The notes under the pieces are model-generated. The model saw only the letters and a list, made by a program, of their open reading frames with translations, made no database searches and was not told the DNA's origin. A stretch of DNA of 64,000 nt, taken from positions 2,008,798 to 2,072,797 of the forward strand of contig NZ_JH636434.1 in the NCBI RefSeq assembly GCF_000255655.1, in the 5' to 3' direction. The translations under genes and the position numbers were made by a program. This document shows, piece after piece, positions 18,856 to 27,407 of the stretch (position 1 is its first letter; the number at the start of each line of letters is the position of its first letter). The DNA is from Schlesneria paludicola DSM 18645 (lineage in GTDB: Bacteria; Planctomycetota; Planctomycetia; Planctomycetales; Planctomycetaceae).

Positions 18856-19168
18856 ACCCATGTCTCATGCCTAACCAACAAGCAACATGACAACGGCGGT
18901 TCGTCAGTCCACGCTTTGCAAACCAGCCAATACGTTTCATGCGTATTTTCCGAACGGGCCACGATTCAATCCGGCTGAAGGACACGGGTGTGACGAAAGA
19001 AAGATGCCTGGATTCGGATTGGGTCTCTCTTTCCCGGGAATTCCGCGCTGAATGTTGGCACACCACTGGATTCAACCGTAGACTTCGGCGTCAGCGTTCA
19101 CGTTCCGAGACACAGACCTGACGCGTGTTCGGTTGCCATTGCGACTTCACCTGGATCAACGATTTGCT

Positions 19169-20287
19169 GTGGCTAAAACTCGTATTGCCCTCGTGATCCC
19201 CACGCTTGATCGTTCGGGAGCCGAGAAACAATTCACGCTGCTTGCAACACATCTCCCTCAAGATGAGTTTGATGTGTTGGCGATCGCGTTGACACGCGGC
19301 GGGCCGTACGAATCGGAACTGCGCGAGGCAGACGTGCCCTTGACGGTAATTGGCAAGCGAGCCAAATTCGATCCCTTCTCGATCTGGCGTCTGCGAAAGG
19401 AACTTCGCCGCTGGCAACCTCAAATCATGCATTCGTGGCTGTTCGCGGCGAACGCTTATTGCCGACTGTCTTCCGGGGCGGTTCCTGCAACGAAGATTGT
19501 CGTCTCTGAACGATGTGTCGACAGTTGGAAAGCGGGTTGGCAGCGGTGGCTGGATCGACGACTGATTGATCAAACCGATCGGTTGATCGGCAACTCCAGC
19601 AGCGTGGTCGAGTTTTATCGTGAACTTGGTGTCCCTGCGGAGAAACTCGCCTGCGTTCCGAACGGCGTGGAAGTCCCGCCGCTTGACGAAAGCGCGAACC
19701 AGCAGGCTCGCAGTGAACTCCTGAAGGAATTGGGACTTCCCCCCACGACGTATGTCGCGGGCTATATTGGTCGGCTGGCCAAGCAAAAACGCGTCGAAGA
19801 CCTCATCTGGGCGGTCGAAACGTTGCGGCAAATTCGGCCCCAATTGCATCTGGTACTTGTCGGTGAAGGTCCTGAGCGAACTCGCTTGGAAGAATTCGCG
19901 AAGCAGATTGGCGCCACAAATCATATTCACTTTGTCGGGCATCGGGACGACGCCCCGCGCTGGATGTCTCTGTTCGACGTATTTTGCCTGGCCAGCAGCT
20001 TCGAAGGGATGTCCAACAGTGTGATGGAAGCCATGTCTATGGGAAAACCCGTCCTGGCCAGCGACATTCCGGCGAATCGGGAACTCGTCGCGCAGGGCGA
20101 AACCGGCTTTCTGCCCAAGCTGACCGACACCGTGGGATTCATGCAATTCCTGCGACGGTTGATCGATGAACCGGGCTTGGGACGCACTTTGGGACAGGCC
20201 GGCCGCGAACGGATTCAACAATCTTTCAGTATTCCGCGTATGGTGAGTGCGTATGCGGACATCTATCGACAGCTGCTGAACGGTTGA
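19169..20287 (+). CDS. Glycosyltransferase family 4 (GT-B fold)
   Basis: A cytoplasmic or peripheral enzyme transferring a sugar from a nucleotide donor to an envelope polysaccharide or similar acceptor. The N-terminal half begins KTRIALVIPTLDRSGAEKQ, the typical GT4 opening with the Gly-Ala acceptor loop. The C-terminal half has the donor domain YIGRLAKQKRVEDLI, VGEGPERTRLEEFA, and the EX7E motif region SSFEGMSNSVMEAMSMGKPV. Length from the GTG at 19169 is 372 aa, normal for GT4. A TTG at 19133 is possible but adds 12 residues before the first strand. It is 42 bases upstream of asnB on the same strand, a pairing seen in polysaccharide loci where AsnB-like proteins amidate sugars, so the two may act together. 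Confidence 0.88.
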   Translation: MAKTRIALVIPTLDRSGAEKQFTLLATHLPQDEFDVLAIALTRGGPYESELREADVPLTVIGKRAKFDPFSIWRLRKELRRWQPQIMHSWLFAANAYCRLSSGAVPATKIVVSERCVDSWKAGWQRWLDRRLIDQTDRLIGNSSSVVEFYRELGVPAEKLACVPNGVEVPPLDESANQQARSELLKELGLPPTTYVAGYIGRLAKQKRVEDLIWAVETLRQIRPQLHLVLVGEGPERTRLEEFAKQIGATNHIHFVGHRDDAPRWMSLFDVFCLASSFEGMSNSVMEAMSMGKPVLASDIPANRELVAQGETGFLPKLTDTVGFMQFLRRLIDEPGLGRTLGQAGRERIQQSFSIPRMVSAYADIYRQLLNG

Positions 20288-20329
20288 TCCCGCAGTCCAG
20301 GCCCTGCCACTGACAGAAAAGCCATTACG

Positions 20330-22318
20330 ATGTGCGGTATTTCCGGAGGATCATGGACGGCTCACGGCGAACCGCTTGATCGAAACACGCTGGTTCGCAT
20401 GACGGACGCACAAAGTCATCGCGGACCGGATGACGTGGGATACTACTTCTCGGATGCGGGTGGAAATCAGCGTGGTGGCGCCGCATTGGGCTTTCGGCGG
20501 CTGGCGATCATTGATCTTTCTGGCGGACATCAGCCGATGGCCAACGAAGACGAATCCATTTGGATCGTCTTCAACGGAGAAGTCTACAACTACCGAGAAT
20601 TGAAACCGCGACTCGAAGCACTTGGCCATCGCTTTCGGACATCCAGCGATACCGAATGCATCGTTCATGCCTATGAGGAATGGGGGCACGATTGCCTCCA
20701 GCATTTTCGGGGAATGTTCGCGATCGCAATCTGGGACAGCCGTCGTCAGTCACTGTTCCTCGCCCGTGATCGAATGGGACAGAAGCCGCTGGTATACCGG
20801 CTCGCTGATGGACGGTTGACCTTCGCGAGCGAATTGAAGTCGCTGCTGCAAGTCCCGGGGGCTCCGAAAGACGTTGATCCGTGTGCAGTGGCTGATTTCG
20901 TCACGCTGCAATACGTTCCACACCCTCGCACGATGTTGCGAAGCTATCACAAACTTCCCCCCGCCCATTGGGCCGAGTTCAACGCTGTGACGGGTGATTT
21001 GACCGTCCAGCGGTACTGGCAAGCGCCGTTCCAACGTCCAGGAACTTCGATGTCGACTGCAGACAACGATGTGATTGCGAACGAAGGACTCGGCCAGAAT
21101 CTGCCGCGGGGACCACGACAGACAAGCCTGAACGACTATCAACGCGCATTGCGGGAAACGCTGACGGAAGCGGTCCGCTTGCGAATGCGATCCGATGTTC
21201 CCTTTGGAGCGTTTCTGTCGGGCGGAGTCGACTCAACCATCATCACTGGCCTGATGCAACAGCAGTCCACCCAAAAAGTGCGAACCTTCTCGATCGGCTT
21301 TTCCGAAAAGAAATTCGATGAGCGCGTGTACGCGCGCGAGGCCGCCGCAAAATTGGGAACGGACCATCACGAGTTCGTTGTTGATCCGTCCGCCGTCGAA
21401 ATGCTACCGAAGCTGACCTGGCACTATGACGAACCGTTCGCGGACAGTTCGGCCATCCCGACCATGTACCTGTCTCAATTGACGCGGCAACAGGTCACCG
21501 TGGCGCTCACTGGTGATGGCGGCGACGAACTGTTCGCCGGATACGATCGCTATCTGGCGGTTGATCTTGCCACCAAATTGGATCGCTTGCCGAGCTTCAT
21601 TCGCGGGCTGATGACGAACCGACTGTGGCAACGACTGCCAGCGTCCGTCGAGCAAAAGTCTCGTATCCGACGAGTCAAACGCTTCCTGGACGCACTGGGG
21701 CAGTCGCCGGAACGGCGGTACATCAACTGGGTCAGCATTTTCGACGACGCCCGCCGACACGACTTGTATTCGTCAAACTTCCAACAAACGCTCGCGGGGT
21801 ACGACTCGGCGTCATTCCTGCTCGACGCCTATGCCGACTGCACCGAGCCCGATTTTGTGCAGCGCACGACGAGTGTCGATGTCGAAACGTATCTGCCGTG
21901 CGATATCCTGACCAAAGTCGATATTGCGAGTATGGCCTTCAGCCTGGAATGTCGCAGCCCGTTTATGGACCATCGGGTCGTCGAGCTGGCGTCACAAATC
22001 CCACGTCGATTCAAGCTACAGGGAAAACGAGGCAAACGGATTTTGATCGAAACCTTTGCGGACCTGTTGCCGACCTCGATTCAAAATCGTCGAAAGATGG
22101 GATTTGGCGTTCCCTTGGATCACTGGTTCCGTGGCTCACTTCGTTCGCTGATCGCCGACACGCTGTTAGAGCAACGGTCGTTGCAACGAGGCTATTTCGA
22201 TCCCGCCGCCGTCCGCCGGCTCGTTGACGAACATCTGACTTCGAAATGGGATCACAGCGCTCGCCTGTGGCTACTGCTGATGTTCGAACTGTGGCACCAG
22301 CGATTCGTCGACTCGTGA
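20330..22318 (+). CDS. asnB: Glutamine-hydrolysing asparagine synthase
   Basis: The N-terminal class II amidotransferase domain starts MCGISGG with the catalytic Cys2 exposed after Met removal. It continues with RGPDDVGYYF, a FNGEVYNYREL block and SSDTECIVHAYEEWG. The synthetase domain carries the PP-loop SGGVDST in PFGAFLSGGVDSTIITGL and a TGDGGDELFAGYDRYL segment. At 662 aa it is about 100 aa longer than E. coli AsnB, like the exosortase/polysaccharide-linked branch (XrtA-associated type). The extra length includes a linker near residues 235-265. It follows a glycosyltransferase by 42 bases, so sugar amidation is as likely as free asparagine synthesis. It converges on the pfkB gene with only ten bases between stops. 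Confidence 0.93.
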   Translation: MCGISGGSWTAHGEPLDRNTLVRMTDAQSHRGPDDVGYYFSDAGGNQRGGAALGFRRLAIIDLSGGHQPMANEDESIWIVFNGEVYNYRELKPRLEALGHRFRTSSDTECIVHAYEEWGHDCLQHFRGMFAIAIWDSRRQSLFLARDRMGQKPLVYRLADGRLTFASELKSLLQVPGAPKDVDPCAVADFVTLQYVPHPRTMLRSYHKLPPAHWAEFNAVTGDLTVQRYWQAPFQRPGTSMSTADNDVIANEGLGQNLPRGPRQTSLNDYQRALRETLTEAVRLRMRSDVPFGAFLSGGVDSTIITGLMQQQSTQKVRTFSIGFSEKKFDERVYAREAAAKLGTDHHEFVVDPSAVEMLPKLTWHYDEPFADSSAIPTMYLSQLTRQQVTVALTGDGGDELFAGYDRYLAVDLATKLDRLPSFIRGLMTNRLWQRLPASVEQKSRIRRVKRFLDALGQSPERRYINWVSIFDDARRHDLYSSNFQQTLAGYDSASFLLDAYADCTEPDFVQRTTSVDVETYLPCDILTKVDIASMAFSLECRSPFMDHRVVELASQIPRRFKLQGKRGKRILIETFADLLPTSIQNRRKMGFGVPLDHWFRGSLRSLIADTLLEQRSLQRGYFDPAAVRRLVDEHLTSKWDHSARLWLLLMFELWHQRFVDS

Positions 22319-22328
22319 CGCGGTTCGT

Positions 22329-23267
22329 CTATCCGTTGTGCGTAGGCGTGATGCGATACGACCATTCCAACTCGGTTTTCACGGCGTCGAGTTCGGCTTT
22401 CAGGTCCGGCATGGCACCAGGACGGCTGGCAACCAGCGCCCCAAATCGATTCGCCAGATCGAGCGTCTTCGACAAGGGCCAGCCTTCCAATTGTCCATAA
22501 ATGATCGCGGCCGTGAAGGCATCCCCTGCCCCGACGGTATCCGCGACCACCGTCGGAATTCCGGGCAAATCGTAGGTCTCGTCACAGGTGACGGCCAGAC
22601 ATCCTTGACTGCCACGCGTGATGCAGACGACTTCCAGGCGTTTATGCTCATCGAGCAGCCATTTCGCAAATCGAACGTCGTCCGTCGAAGGAAATTCCAA
22701 AAGGTGCGCCAGGATTTTCACTTCACCATCGTTCATTTTCACGATGGTGCAACGTTCAAGTGACTTCTTGATCCAGTCCTTGTTCACGAAGGGCGGACGA
22801 ATGTTGACGTCGTACACGATCAGAGACCGATACGAAATGTGCTGCAGGCAACGATGGATCGCGGTTCGCGAAGTCGGGCGCCGCTGCGCCAGTGTTCCGA
22901 AACAAATCGCACGCGTCGACCGCACGGCCTCGAGCCATTCCGAATTCAACTCGAGGTAGTCCCATGCCGAATTCTCGAGGAATTGATAGTTGATCTCGGC
23001 GGTGCTGCTGGGATCGACGGTGACTGTGCCCGTCGGGTGATTTTGATCCCGCTGAATCAGGTCGGTCTTCAGCCCTTGAGACTCGAGAAACTCACACAGT
23101 TCCCGTCCCAGCTCATCCTGGCCAACGCGCGACGCGACTGACGCATTCAAGCCCAACTGTTTTGCATGAAAGGCGACATTTGCCGGTGCGCCTCCCGGCA
23201 GGCGTCGGTCTGGAAAGCAATCCCACAACAGCTCTCCCAGCCCGATCAAGTCGATAGTTTCAGTCAT
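22329..23267 (-). CDS. PfkB-family sugar kinase, probably fructokinase
   Basis: A ribokinase-fold kinase of 312 aa. Signature 1 is GGAPANVAFHAKQLGL (about 25-40) and signature 2 is DTVGAGDAFTAAII (about 250-263), containing the catalytic Asp and the anion-hole GAGD. The N-terminal IGLGELLWDCFPDRRLPGGAP is closest to bacterial fructokinases of this superfamily. KMNDGEVKIL near the middle is the usual Asn-Glu segment. Substrate specificity is not certain from sequence alone. The gene is isolated, converging on asnB and followed upstream by an unrelated secreted protein. Confidence 0.85.
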   Translation of the reverse strand: MTETIDLIGLGELLWDCFPDRRLPGGAPANVAFHAKQLGLNASVASRVGQDELGRELCEFLESQGLKTDLIQRDQNHPTGTVTVDPSSTAEINYQFLENSAWDYLELNSEWLEAVRSTRAICFGTLAQRRPTSRTAIHRCLQHISYRSLIVYDVNIRPPFVNKDWIKKSLERCTIVKMNDGEVKILAHLLEFPSTDDVRFAKWLLDEHKRLEVVCITRGSQGCLAVTCDETYDLPGIPTVVADTVGAGDAFTAAIIYGQLEGWPLSKTLDLANRFGALVASRPGAMPDLKAELDAVKTELEWSYRITPTHNG

Positions 23268-23394
23268 AACGTTGGCCCAAGAAACCAGTCAGAACAAATT
23301 TGAACGAATGTATGAGGAGACAAAAATAGTCGATGCCCTGACGGCGCACGATGGCCATCGTCGGAAATGTGATCCGATCAAGTGAAATGCAGTC

Positions 23395-24183
23395 CTAAAG
23401 ACCGGGTGACGGGGCCGGTGCGGCCACTGGCTTCTCGACTGGCAACGGACGCGGCGGAATATCGATCGGCGACACAACGGGAAGCATTTTCAGATCCCAA
23501 CCGCTCACGTCCCGTGCAAACTGATACGTTCCCGCGCGCAGCCGGTATCGTGTCAGTGGACGGCGGTAACCATCCGAAGCAAATTCGATGATCCAGTCTC
23601 GATCGTCGGCAAAGGAATGAACGTACCCCGATTTGATCGAATAGCGAGTTCCATTCAGCACATACGAGAAGGGGACACCATCCGCCGTCGGCAACAAAAG
23701 CTGAATCGACGTGCCAAGTCGATCGGCCCCCGGCACTCTTGCTCGATTGTTCGCCGCATCGACCGTTTGCCCCATTCGAGAAATCGGCCTCGAATCAATG
23801 ATCACTGGGGGCTCGGCCGGCTGCACAACCGTCGTCACGGGAAAGATCGGAGGGCCACTTGAAATCACCGTCTGATAGGACGAACCAGGGGTCGAAATCG
23901 ATCCGTTGCCGTTGTGCGTGTACTCGATGACGGACCCGCGCGTCGCCTGATTTAAGATTGTACGCGAGGGATAAACACCATCGACGTAAACTGTACGTGG
24001 CGGATACGCCATGGGTGGACCGCCAACCTGACCGTTCACTCCAAACCGACCGTCGATCACTCGCACCGATTCACCGGGGCCAGTGGGCGTAATACCTGTA
24101 TAGATCTGCTGGGCCCGCAGATGGCCCGGCAATCCGAACCCGACACAAATCGCAACGGCGATGACGAGTCTCGACCGGGCCAT
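23395..24183 (-). CDS. Exported hypothetical protein
   Basis: The start at 24183 is supported by AAGGAGAAG directly upstream and gives a signal peptide MARSRLVIAVAICVGFGLPGHLRAQQ. The mature part has a Pro/Gly/Val-rich middle region with many TVV/PPVI words. It then has a beta-rich C-terminal domain (VPFSYVLNGTRYSIKSGY, DRDWIIEFASDGYRRPLTRYRLRAGTYQF), and ends in a Pro-Val-Ala-Pro low-complexity tail. I do not recognise the family. The 'YxLNGxxYxIxxGY' segment looks like a small beta-sandwich that could bind a surface polymer, which is inference. A 27-bp tandem repeat lies upstream. Confidence 0.7.
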   Translation of the reverse strand: MARSRLVIAVAICVGFGLPGHLRAQQIYTGITPTGPGESVRVIDGRFGVNGQVGGPPMAYPPRTVYVDGVYPSRTILNQATRGSVIEYTHNGNGSISTPGSSYQTVISSGPPIFPVTTVVQPAEPPVIIDSRPISRMGQTVDAANNRARVPGADRLGTSIQLLLPTADGVPFSYVLNGTRYSIKSGYVHSFADDRDWIIEFASDGYRRPLTRYRLRAGTYQFARDVSGWDLKMLPVVSPIDIPPRPLPVEKPVAAPAPSPGL

Positions 24184-24507
24184 GATCTTCTCCTTGAGCA
24201 GCGGCGCATCCCAAATGCATTGTCTCGACTTTGTCTGAACAGTGTCAATCGTTTTCAACAACGACCCTGGGAAATCCGAGCACGACAAGAGATCACAGAC
24301 GATGGCAGTGCACTTCATTCTCATTCTCTCGCGACCCTCGCTCCCCCCCCCCCGCTACAAGCTCCTGCTTCCCCTCGTTCTCCCTCGTTACCAAGCTCCT
24401 GCTTCGTTCCCTCGTTACCAAGCTCCTGCTTCGTTCCCTCGTTACCCAGCTCCCGCTTGGTAACGAGGAATTGCCGCCCCCTATCAGCACAGAGTTTCCT
24501 GTGCCCC
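24184..24507. other. Intergenic region with a C-tract and 27-bp tandem array
   Basis: Between the stop of pckA and the start of the exported protein gene (both minus strand). It contains an 11-base C homopolymer near 24343-24353 and the 27-bp tandem array at 24384-24466. No gene is seen. The ribosome site of the 262-aa gene is at its left edge. Confidence 0.6.
24384..24466. repeat. 27-bp tandem repeat ending in a hairpin
   Basis: CTCGTTACCAAGCTCCTGCT followed by TCGTTCC repeats with exact 27-base period from 24384, 24411 and 24438. The third unit diverges and ends in GGTAACGAG, which pairs with its own CTCGTTACC start to give a hairpin. A degenerate earlier copy of AAGCTCCTGCTT lies at 24359-24370. 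The orderly pattern and terminal palindrome fit an expanding extragenic repeat. Confidence 0.75.
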
Positions 24508-26085
24508 CTAACCGTCGAACGATCCTTTAATCACGCCGCCCGCTTGAAACTGGGCATAGTTCTCGTCGAACAAGTCCGCCAGCCTTGTCGCACTGGCGTC
24601 GTAGGCGGCGGGATCAGGCCAGTTGGTGCGTGGATTCAAGATCTCTTCGGGCACGTTTGGACATTGCGTCACGACATGTAGCCCAAATATCGGATCAACT
24701 TGCGTTGGTGCATCTTTCAGGACGCCGGCATGGATCGCATCGACGATGGCGCGGGTATATGAAAGCTTCATCCGCGAGCCAACTCCATACGGTCCGCCGC
24801 TCCATCCCGTGTTGACCAACCAGACATTGGAACCGTGTGTTCGGATTCTCTCGGCCAATAGGTCGGCATACTTTTGGGGATGCCACACCAGAAACGGCCC
24901 GCCGAAACAGGGCGAAAACGTCGCTTGCGGTTCCTGCACACCCATTTCCGTTCCTGCGATCTTCGCGGTGTAGCCGTTAATGAAATAAACCATCGCCTGC
25001 TCGGGAGTCAAACGGCTGACCGGCGGTAAGACCCCGAATGCGTCACAGGTGAGAAAAATCACATCGGTGGGATGCCCGGCCAGACACGGAATCCTCGCAT
25101 TCGTGACATACTCGATTGGATAAGCGCCACGCGTATTCTGAGTGATGCTCGAGTTGTTGAAATCGACATGGTGATGCGCGTCGTCGTAGACAACGTTCTC
25201 CAGCACCGCCCCAAACCGCAACGCCTGAAAAATCTCGGGCTCGGATTCGCGTGAAAGATAAATGGCCTTCGCGTAGCAACCCCCTTCGATATTGAAAATT
25301 CCCTCGTTCGACCAGCAGTGCTCGTCATCGCCGATCAACGATCGACGCGGGTCGGCGGACAAGGTCGTCTTTCCCGTTCCCGACAACCCAAACAGAATCG
25401 AAGATTTTCCCGTGGTTCGATCCGCGGTCGCCGAACAATGCATCGAAAGCACGCCACGCTTCGGCATCAGGTAGTTCATGATCGTGAAGATGCCCTTCTT
25501 CATCTCTCCAGCGTACTCTGTGCCAAGAATCACGACCTCACCATTCTCAAAACTGACGTCCACACTGGTCGTCGACGTCATGCCAGTGGTGTAGCGATTC
25601 GCCGGAAAACGCCCCGCGTTGTAGATCACGAAATCAGGCGTTCCAAAACTCTCAAGTTGCTCGTCACTCGGACGGATCAGCATCTGGTGCATGAACAGTG
25701 CATGATATGGCCGCGAGCAAATCACGCGGACCTTGATCTGATGGCGGGGATCCCAGCCAGCGTATGCGTCAACGACATACAGTCGGTCGCGAGTATTCAA
25801 ATAGTCCTTAGCACGCTCACGATTAATACAGAACGAGGCTTCGTCGAGCGGGAAATTGACGGGGCCCCACCAGATGTCGGATTCGGACTCGGCATTCCTG
25901 ACCAACCGCTTGTCCTGCGGAGATCGCCCGGTCTTTTTCCCCGAATAGGCAATCAAGGCGCCGGTATGTGAGATCGTCGTACCCGGCTCATACCGGATGG
26001 CCTCTTCATAGAGCTGAGAAGGGTCTGCATTTCGCAGGACTTTCGCGACACTTAAACCATGAACCGATAAATCAAGATTCGACAT
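24508..26085 (-). CDS. pckA: Phosphoenolpyruvate carboxykinase (ATP)
   Basis: Converts oxaloacetate and ATP to PEP, CO2 and ADP, the entry step of gluconeogenesis. At 525 aa it has normal length. Diagnostic segments are YSGKKTGRSPQDKR near the N-terminus, the substrate-binding GRFPANRYTTGMTS region, the kinase-1a P-loop FGLSGTGKTTLSADP, LIGDDEHCWSNEGIFN (kinase-2 metal site) and ENVVYDD. ATGs at the beginning and AGGATCGC just upstream support the start. It is apparently monocistronic. The upstream spacer (26086-26546) holds a MITE. The downstream spacer holds a tandem repeat. Confidence 0.96.
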   Translation of the reverse strand: MSNLDLSVHGLSVAKVLRNADPSQLYEEAIRYEPGTTISHTGALIAYSGKKTGRSPQDKRLVRNAESESDIWWGPVNFPLDEASFCINRERAKDYLNTRDRLYVVDAYAGWDPRHQIKVRVICSRPYHALFMHQMLIRPSDEQLESFGTPDFVIYNAGRFPANRYTTGMTSTTSVDVSFENGEVVILGTEYAGEMKKGIFTIMNYLMPKRGVLSMHCSATADRTTGKSSILFGLSGTGKTTLSADPRRSLIGDDEHCWSNEGIFNIEGGCYAKAIYLSRESEPEIFQALRFGAVLENVVYDDAHHHVDFNNSSITQNTRGAYPIEYVTNARIPCLAGHPTDVIFLTCDAFGVLPPVSRLTPEQAMVYFINGYTAKIAGTEMGVQEPQATFSPCFGGPFLVWHPQKYADLLAERIRTHGSNVWLVNTGWSGGPYGVGSRMKLSYTRAIVDAIHAGVLKDAPTQVDPIFGLHVVTQCPNVPEEILNPRTNWPDPAAYDASATRLADLFDENYAQFQAGGVIKGSFDG

Positions 26086-26546
26086 GCGATCCTCCCTCGC
26101 TATTCACAATCCCTCGCCCGACGCGTTATAGCGACTCGTGACATCCTGCACCAAGTTGGTCACCGTTCACAGGCCGGGGCGGTGGCTCATTTTCTCGCGG
26201 TCAAGGGAAGAATGACGCTCGTCGAAGCACTGTGGATGCCCATTGAACCGGGAAAATGTACCTGCCCCCCTCTCTTCGGGCTGTGAACGGTGACACCAAG
26301 TTGTTCAAACGCCTGGCCATCGCGAACATCCGAAAAATTCTCGTAAACTCTTGAGCGAGCTTCGAGATTGCGTAACGATGGTGGCGAAGACAGGCTCCAT
26401 TTGACACGGCTCGAAGTCGTGGGGTCACAAAGGAAGCTTATCGTCTGCACGCAATCAGGTCATCTCGACGCGCCCCCTCGAGACATCCTTTCCGAGACAT
26501 CGACAAGACTGTCCCGCGTTCATCGAAGCTTTTAAGGGATCGATGC
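26086..26546. other. Divergent intergenic region containing a MITE
   Basis: This lies between the starts of pckA (minus) and the PIG-L-like gene (plus), so it should hold both promoters. Its middle is occupied by the 136-bp MITE with its target duplication. The rest (26304-26546) has no gene I can support. An AAGGGA ribosome site precedes the right-hand gene. Confidence 0.6.
26159..26294 (-). mobile_element. MITE copy 1 (136 bp) with 9-bp target duplication
   Basis: The ends are perfect inverted repeats GTCACCGTTCACAG (26159-26172) and CTGTGAACGGTGAC (26281-26294). The flanks ACCAAGTTG at 26150-26158 and at 26295-26303 are an exact 9-bp duplication. The element has no ORF. The inverted similarity continues inward past the perfect ends (GGGGCGGTGGCTCATTTT on one side, GGGGCAGGTACATTTT on the other), so the unit is a long imperfect palindrome. 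It is homologous end to end with 58932-59068 in the opposite orientation. It sits between two divergent genes and could affect either promoter. No matching transposase is in the window. Confidence 0.9.
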
Positions 26547-27359
26547 ATGTCCCCGCGTTTCGCATTGGGCCTCGTTCTGTTGCTGCCGATCGCGATTGCC
26601 ATCAGCTCGACAAACTGGTCGAGAAATGAGGCGCGGAATGTCAACGCGTTCGCGAATCAAGTGGAAGCGGCAACTCCGCGGCCGGAGTTCAAAAAACGGC
26701 GAATCGTCATTTTCGCCGCACACCCCGAAGACACTCAGTTCGGATGCGGTGGACTGATCGCGAAGCTGACCAAAGCGGGACACGAAGTTATCATCGCCAG
26801 CGCGAGCAGCTTTCGTGGTGTGCGAAAAATCGATGGCCAACCCGAAGCGGATGTCCGACGGCGTGAGGCACTCGAATCCGGTAAAGTGATCGGAGCCACA
26901 CCCCACTTTTTTGAATATGACCATCTCGAGCTGGTGGCCGACGAACCAACGATCGAAACCGTCTCGACCTGGCTCAGACAAATCAAACCGGACATCGTCG
27001 TCACACACTGGCCGCTGGATACACAGCCAAACCGGCATGTGACCAGTTCGCTCGTCTGGCAAAGCTATCTGCGCGACAAAAAATGGAGCCTCTACTTCTT
27101 TGAAGGATTAACCGATTACCAGACGGTCGCGTTTACTCCCGATCTTTTCCTGGATATTACGGACGTTCGCGACATCAAGAAAGATGCCTGTTTCTGCTTT
27201 CAAAGCCAGAAGCCGGACGCCATCTGGGTCGATCAAGACGATGTGCAGCGCCGACGCGGCGAGGAAAGCGGCGTGCGCTATGCGGAAGCATACACCCTTG
27301 CAGAACCACTGCCCGGACGAGCCACGCTTCCCGTCGCATTCATCAAAAAGAAGTTCTGA
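26547..27359 (+). CDS. Exported PIG-L/LmbE-like deacetylase, variant metal motif
   Basis: The PIG-L fold deacetylates N-acetyl sugars using Zn bound by a (P/A)HPDDE motif. Here the motif is AHPEDT (58-63): His59 and the second acidic residue (Asp62) remain, while the first Asp, the usual general base, is Glu. The later VVTHWPLDTQPNRHVTSSLVW block supplies the third His region. A hydrophobic N-terminal segment (LGLVLLLPIAIAISS) indicates export or membrane anchoring. At 270 aa it is of family length. The start is supported by AAGGGA before the ATG. The variant could alter catalysis or mean a different acceptor. The gene stands alone, converging on the FecR-LamG gene. Confidence 0.8.
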   Translation: MSPRFALGLVLLLPIAIAISSTNWSRNEARNVNAFANQVEAATPRPEFKKRRIVIFAAHPEDTQFGCGGLIAKLTKAGHEVIIASASSFRGVRKIDGQPEADVRRREALESGKVIGATPHFFEYDHLELVADEPTIETVSTWLRQIKPDIVVTHWPLDTQPNRHVTSSLVWQSYLRDKKWSLYFFEGLTDYQTVAFTPDLFLDITDVRDIKKDACFCFQSQKPDAIWVDQDDVQRRRGEESGVRYAEAYTLAEPLPGRATLPVAFIKKKF

Positions 27360-27407
27360 GCGACGCCTGCGATGCTTCACTGGCCACGTGACCTCACATG
27401 TGGTCTG

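Larger units (their letters stand above)
18606..19168. other. Intergenic region with two REP-like palindromes
   Basis: Between hflK and the glycosyltransferase gene no protein-coding frame is convincing. The region contains the two palindromes listed separately and otherwise no pattern I can name. The TTG at 19133, in frame with the glycosyltransferase, lies inside it and is a less likely start than GTG at 19169. Confidence 0.5.

Noticed and set aside
19091-20221. 376-aa minus-strand ORF opposite the glycosyltransferase
   Set aside because: It mirrors almost the entire GT4 gene. The product is rich in Arg, His and Gln with no motif, while the plus-strand frame has the GT4 signatures.
24354-24470. 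CRISPR-like array
   Set aside because: The units are contiguous tandem copies of 27 bases without spacers.
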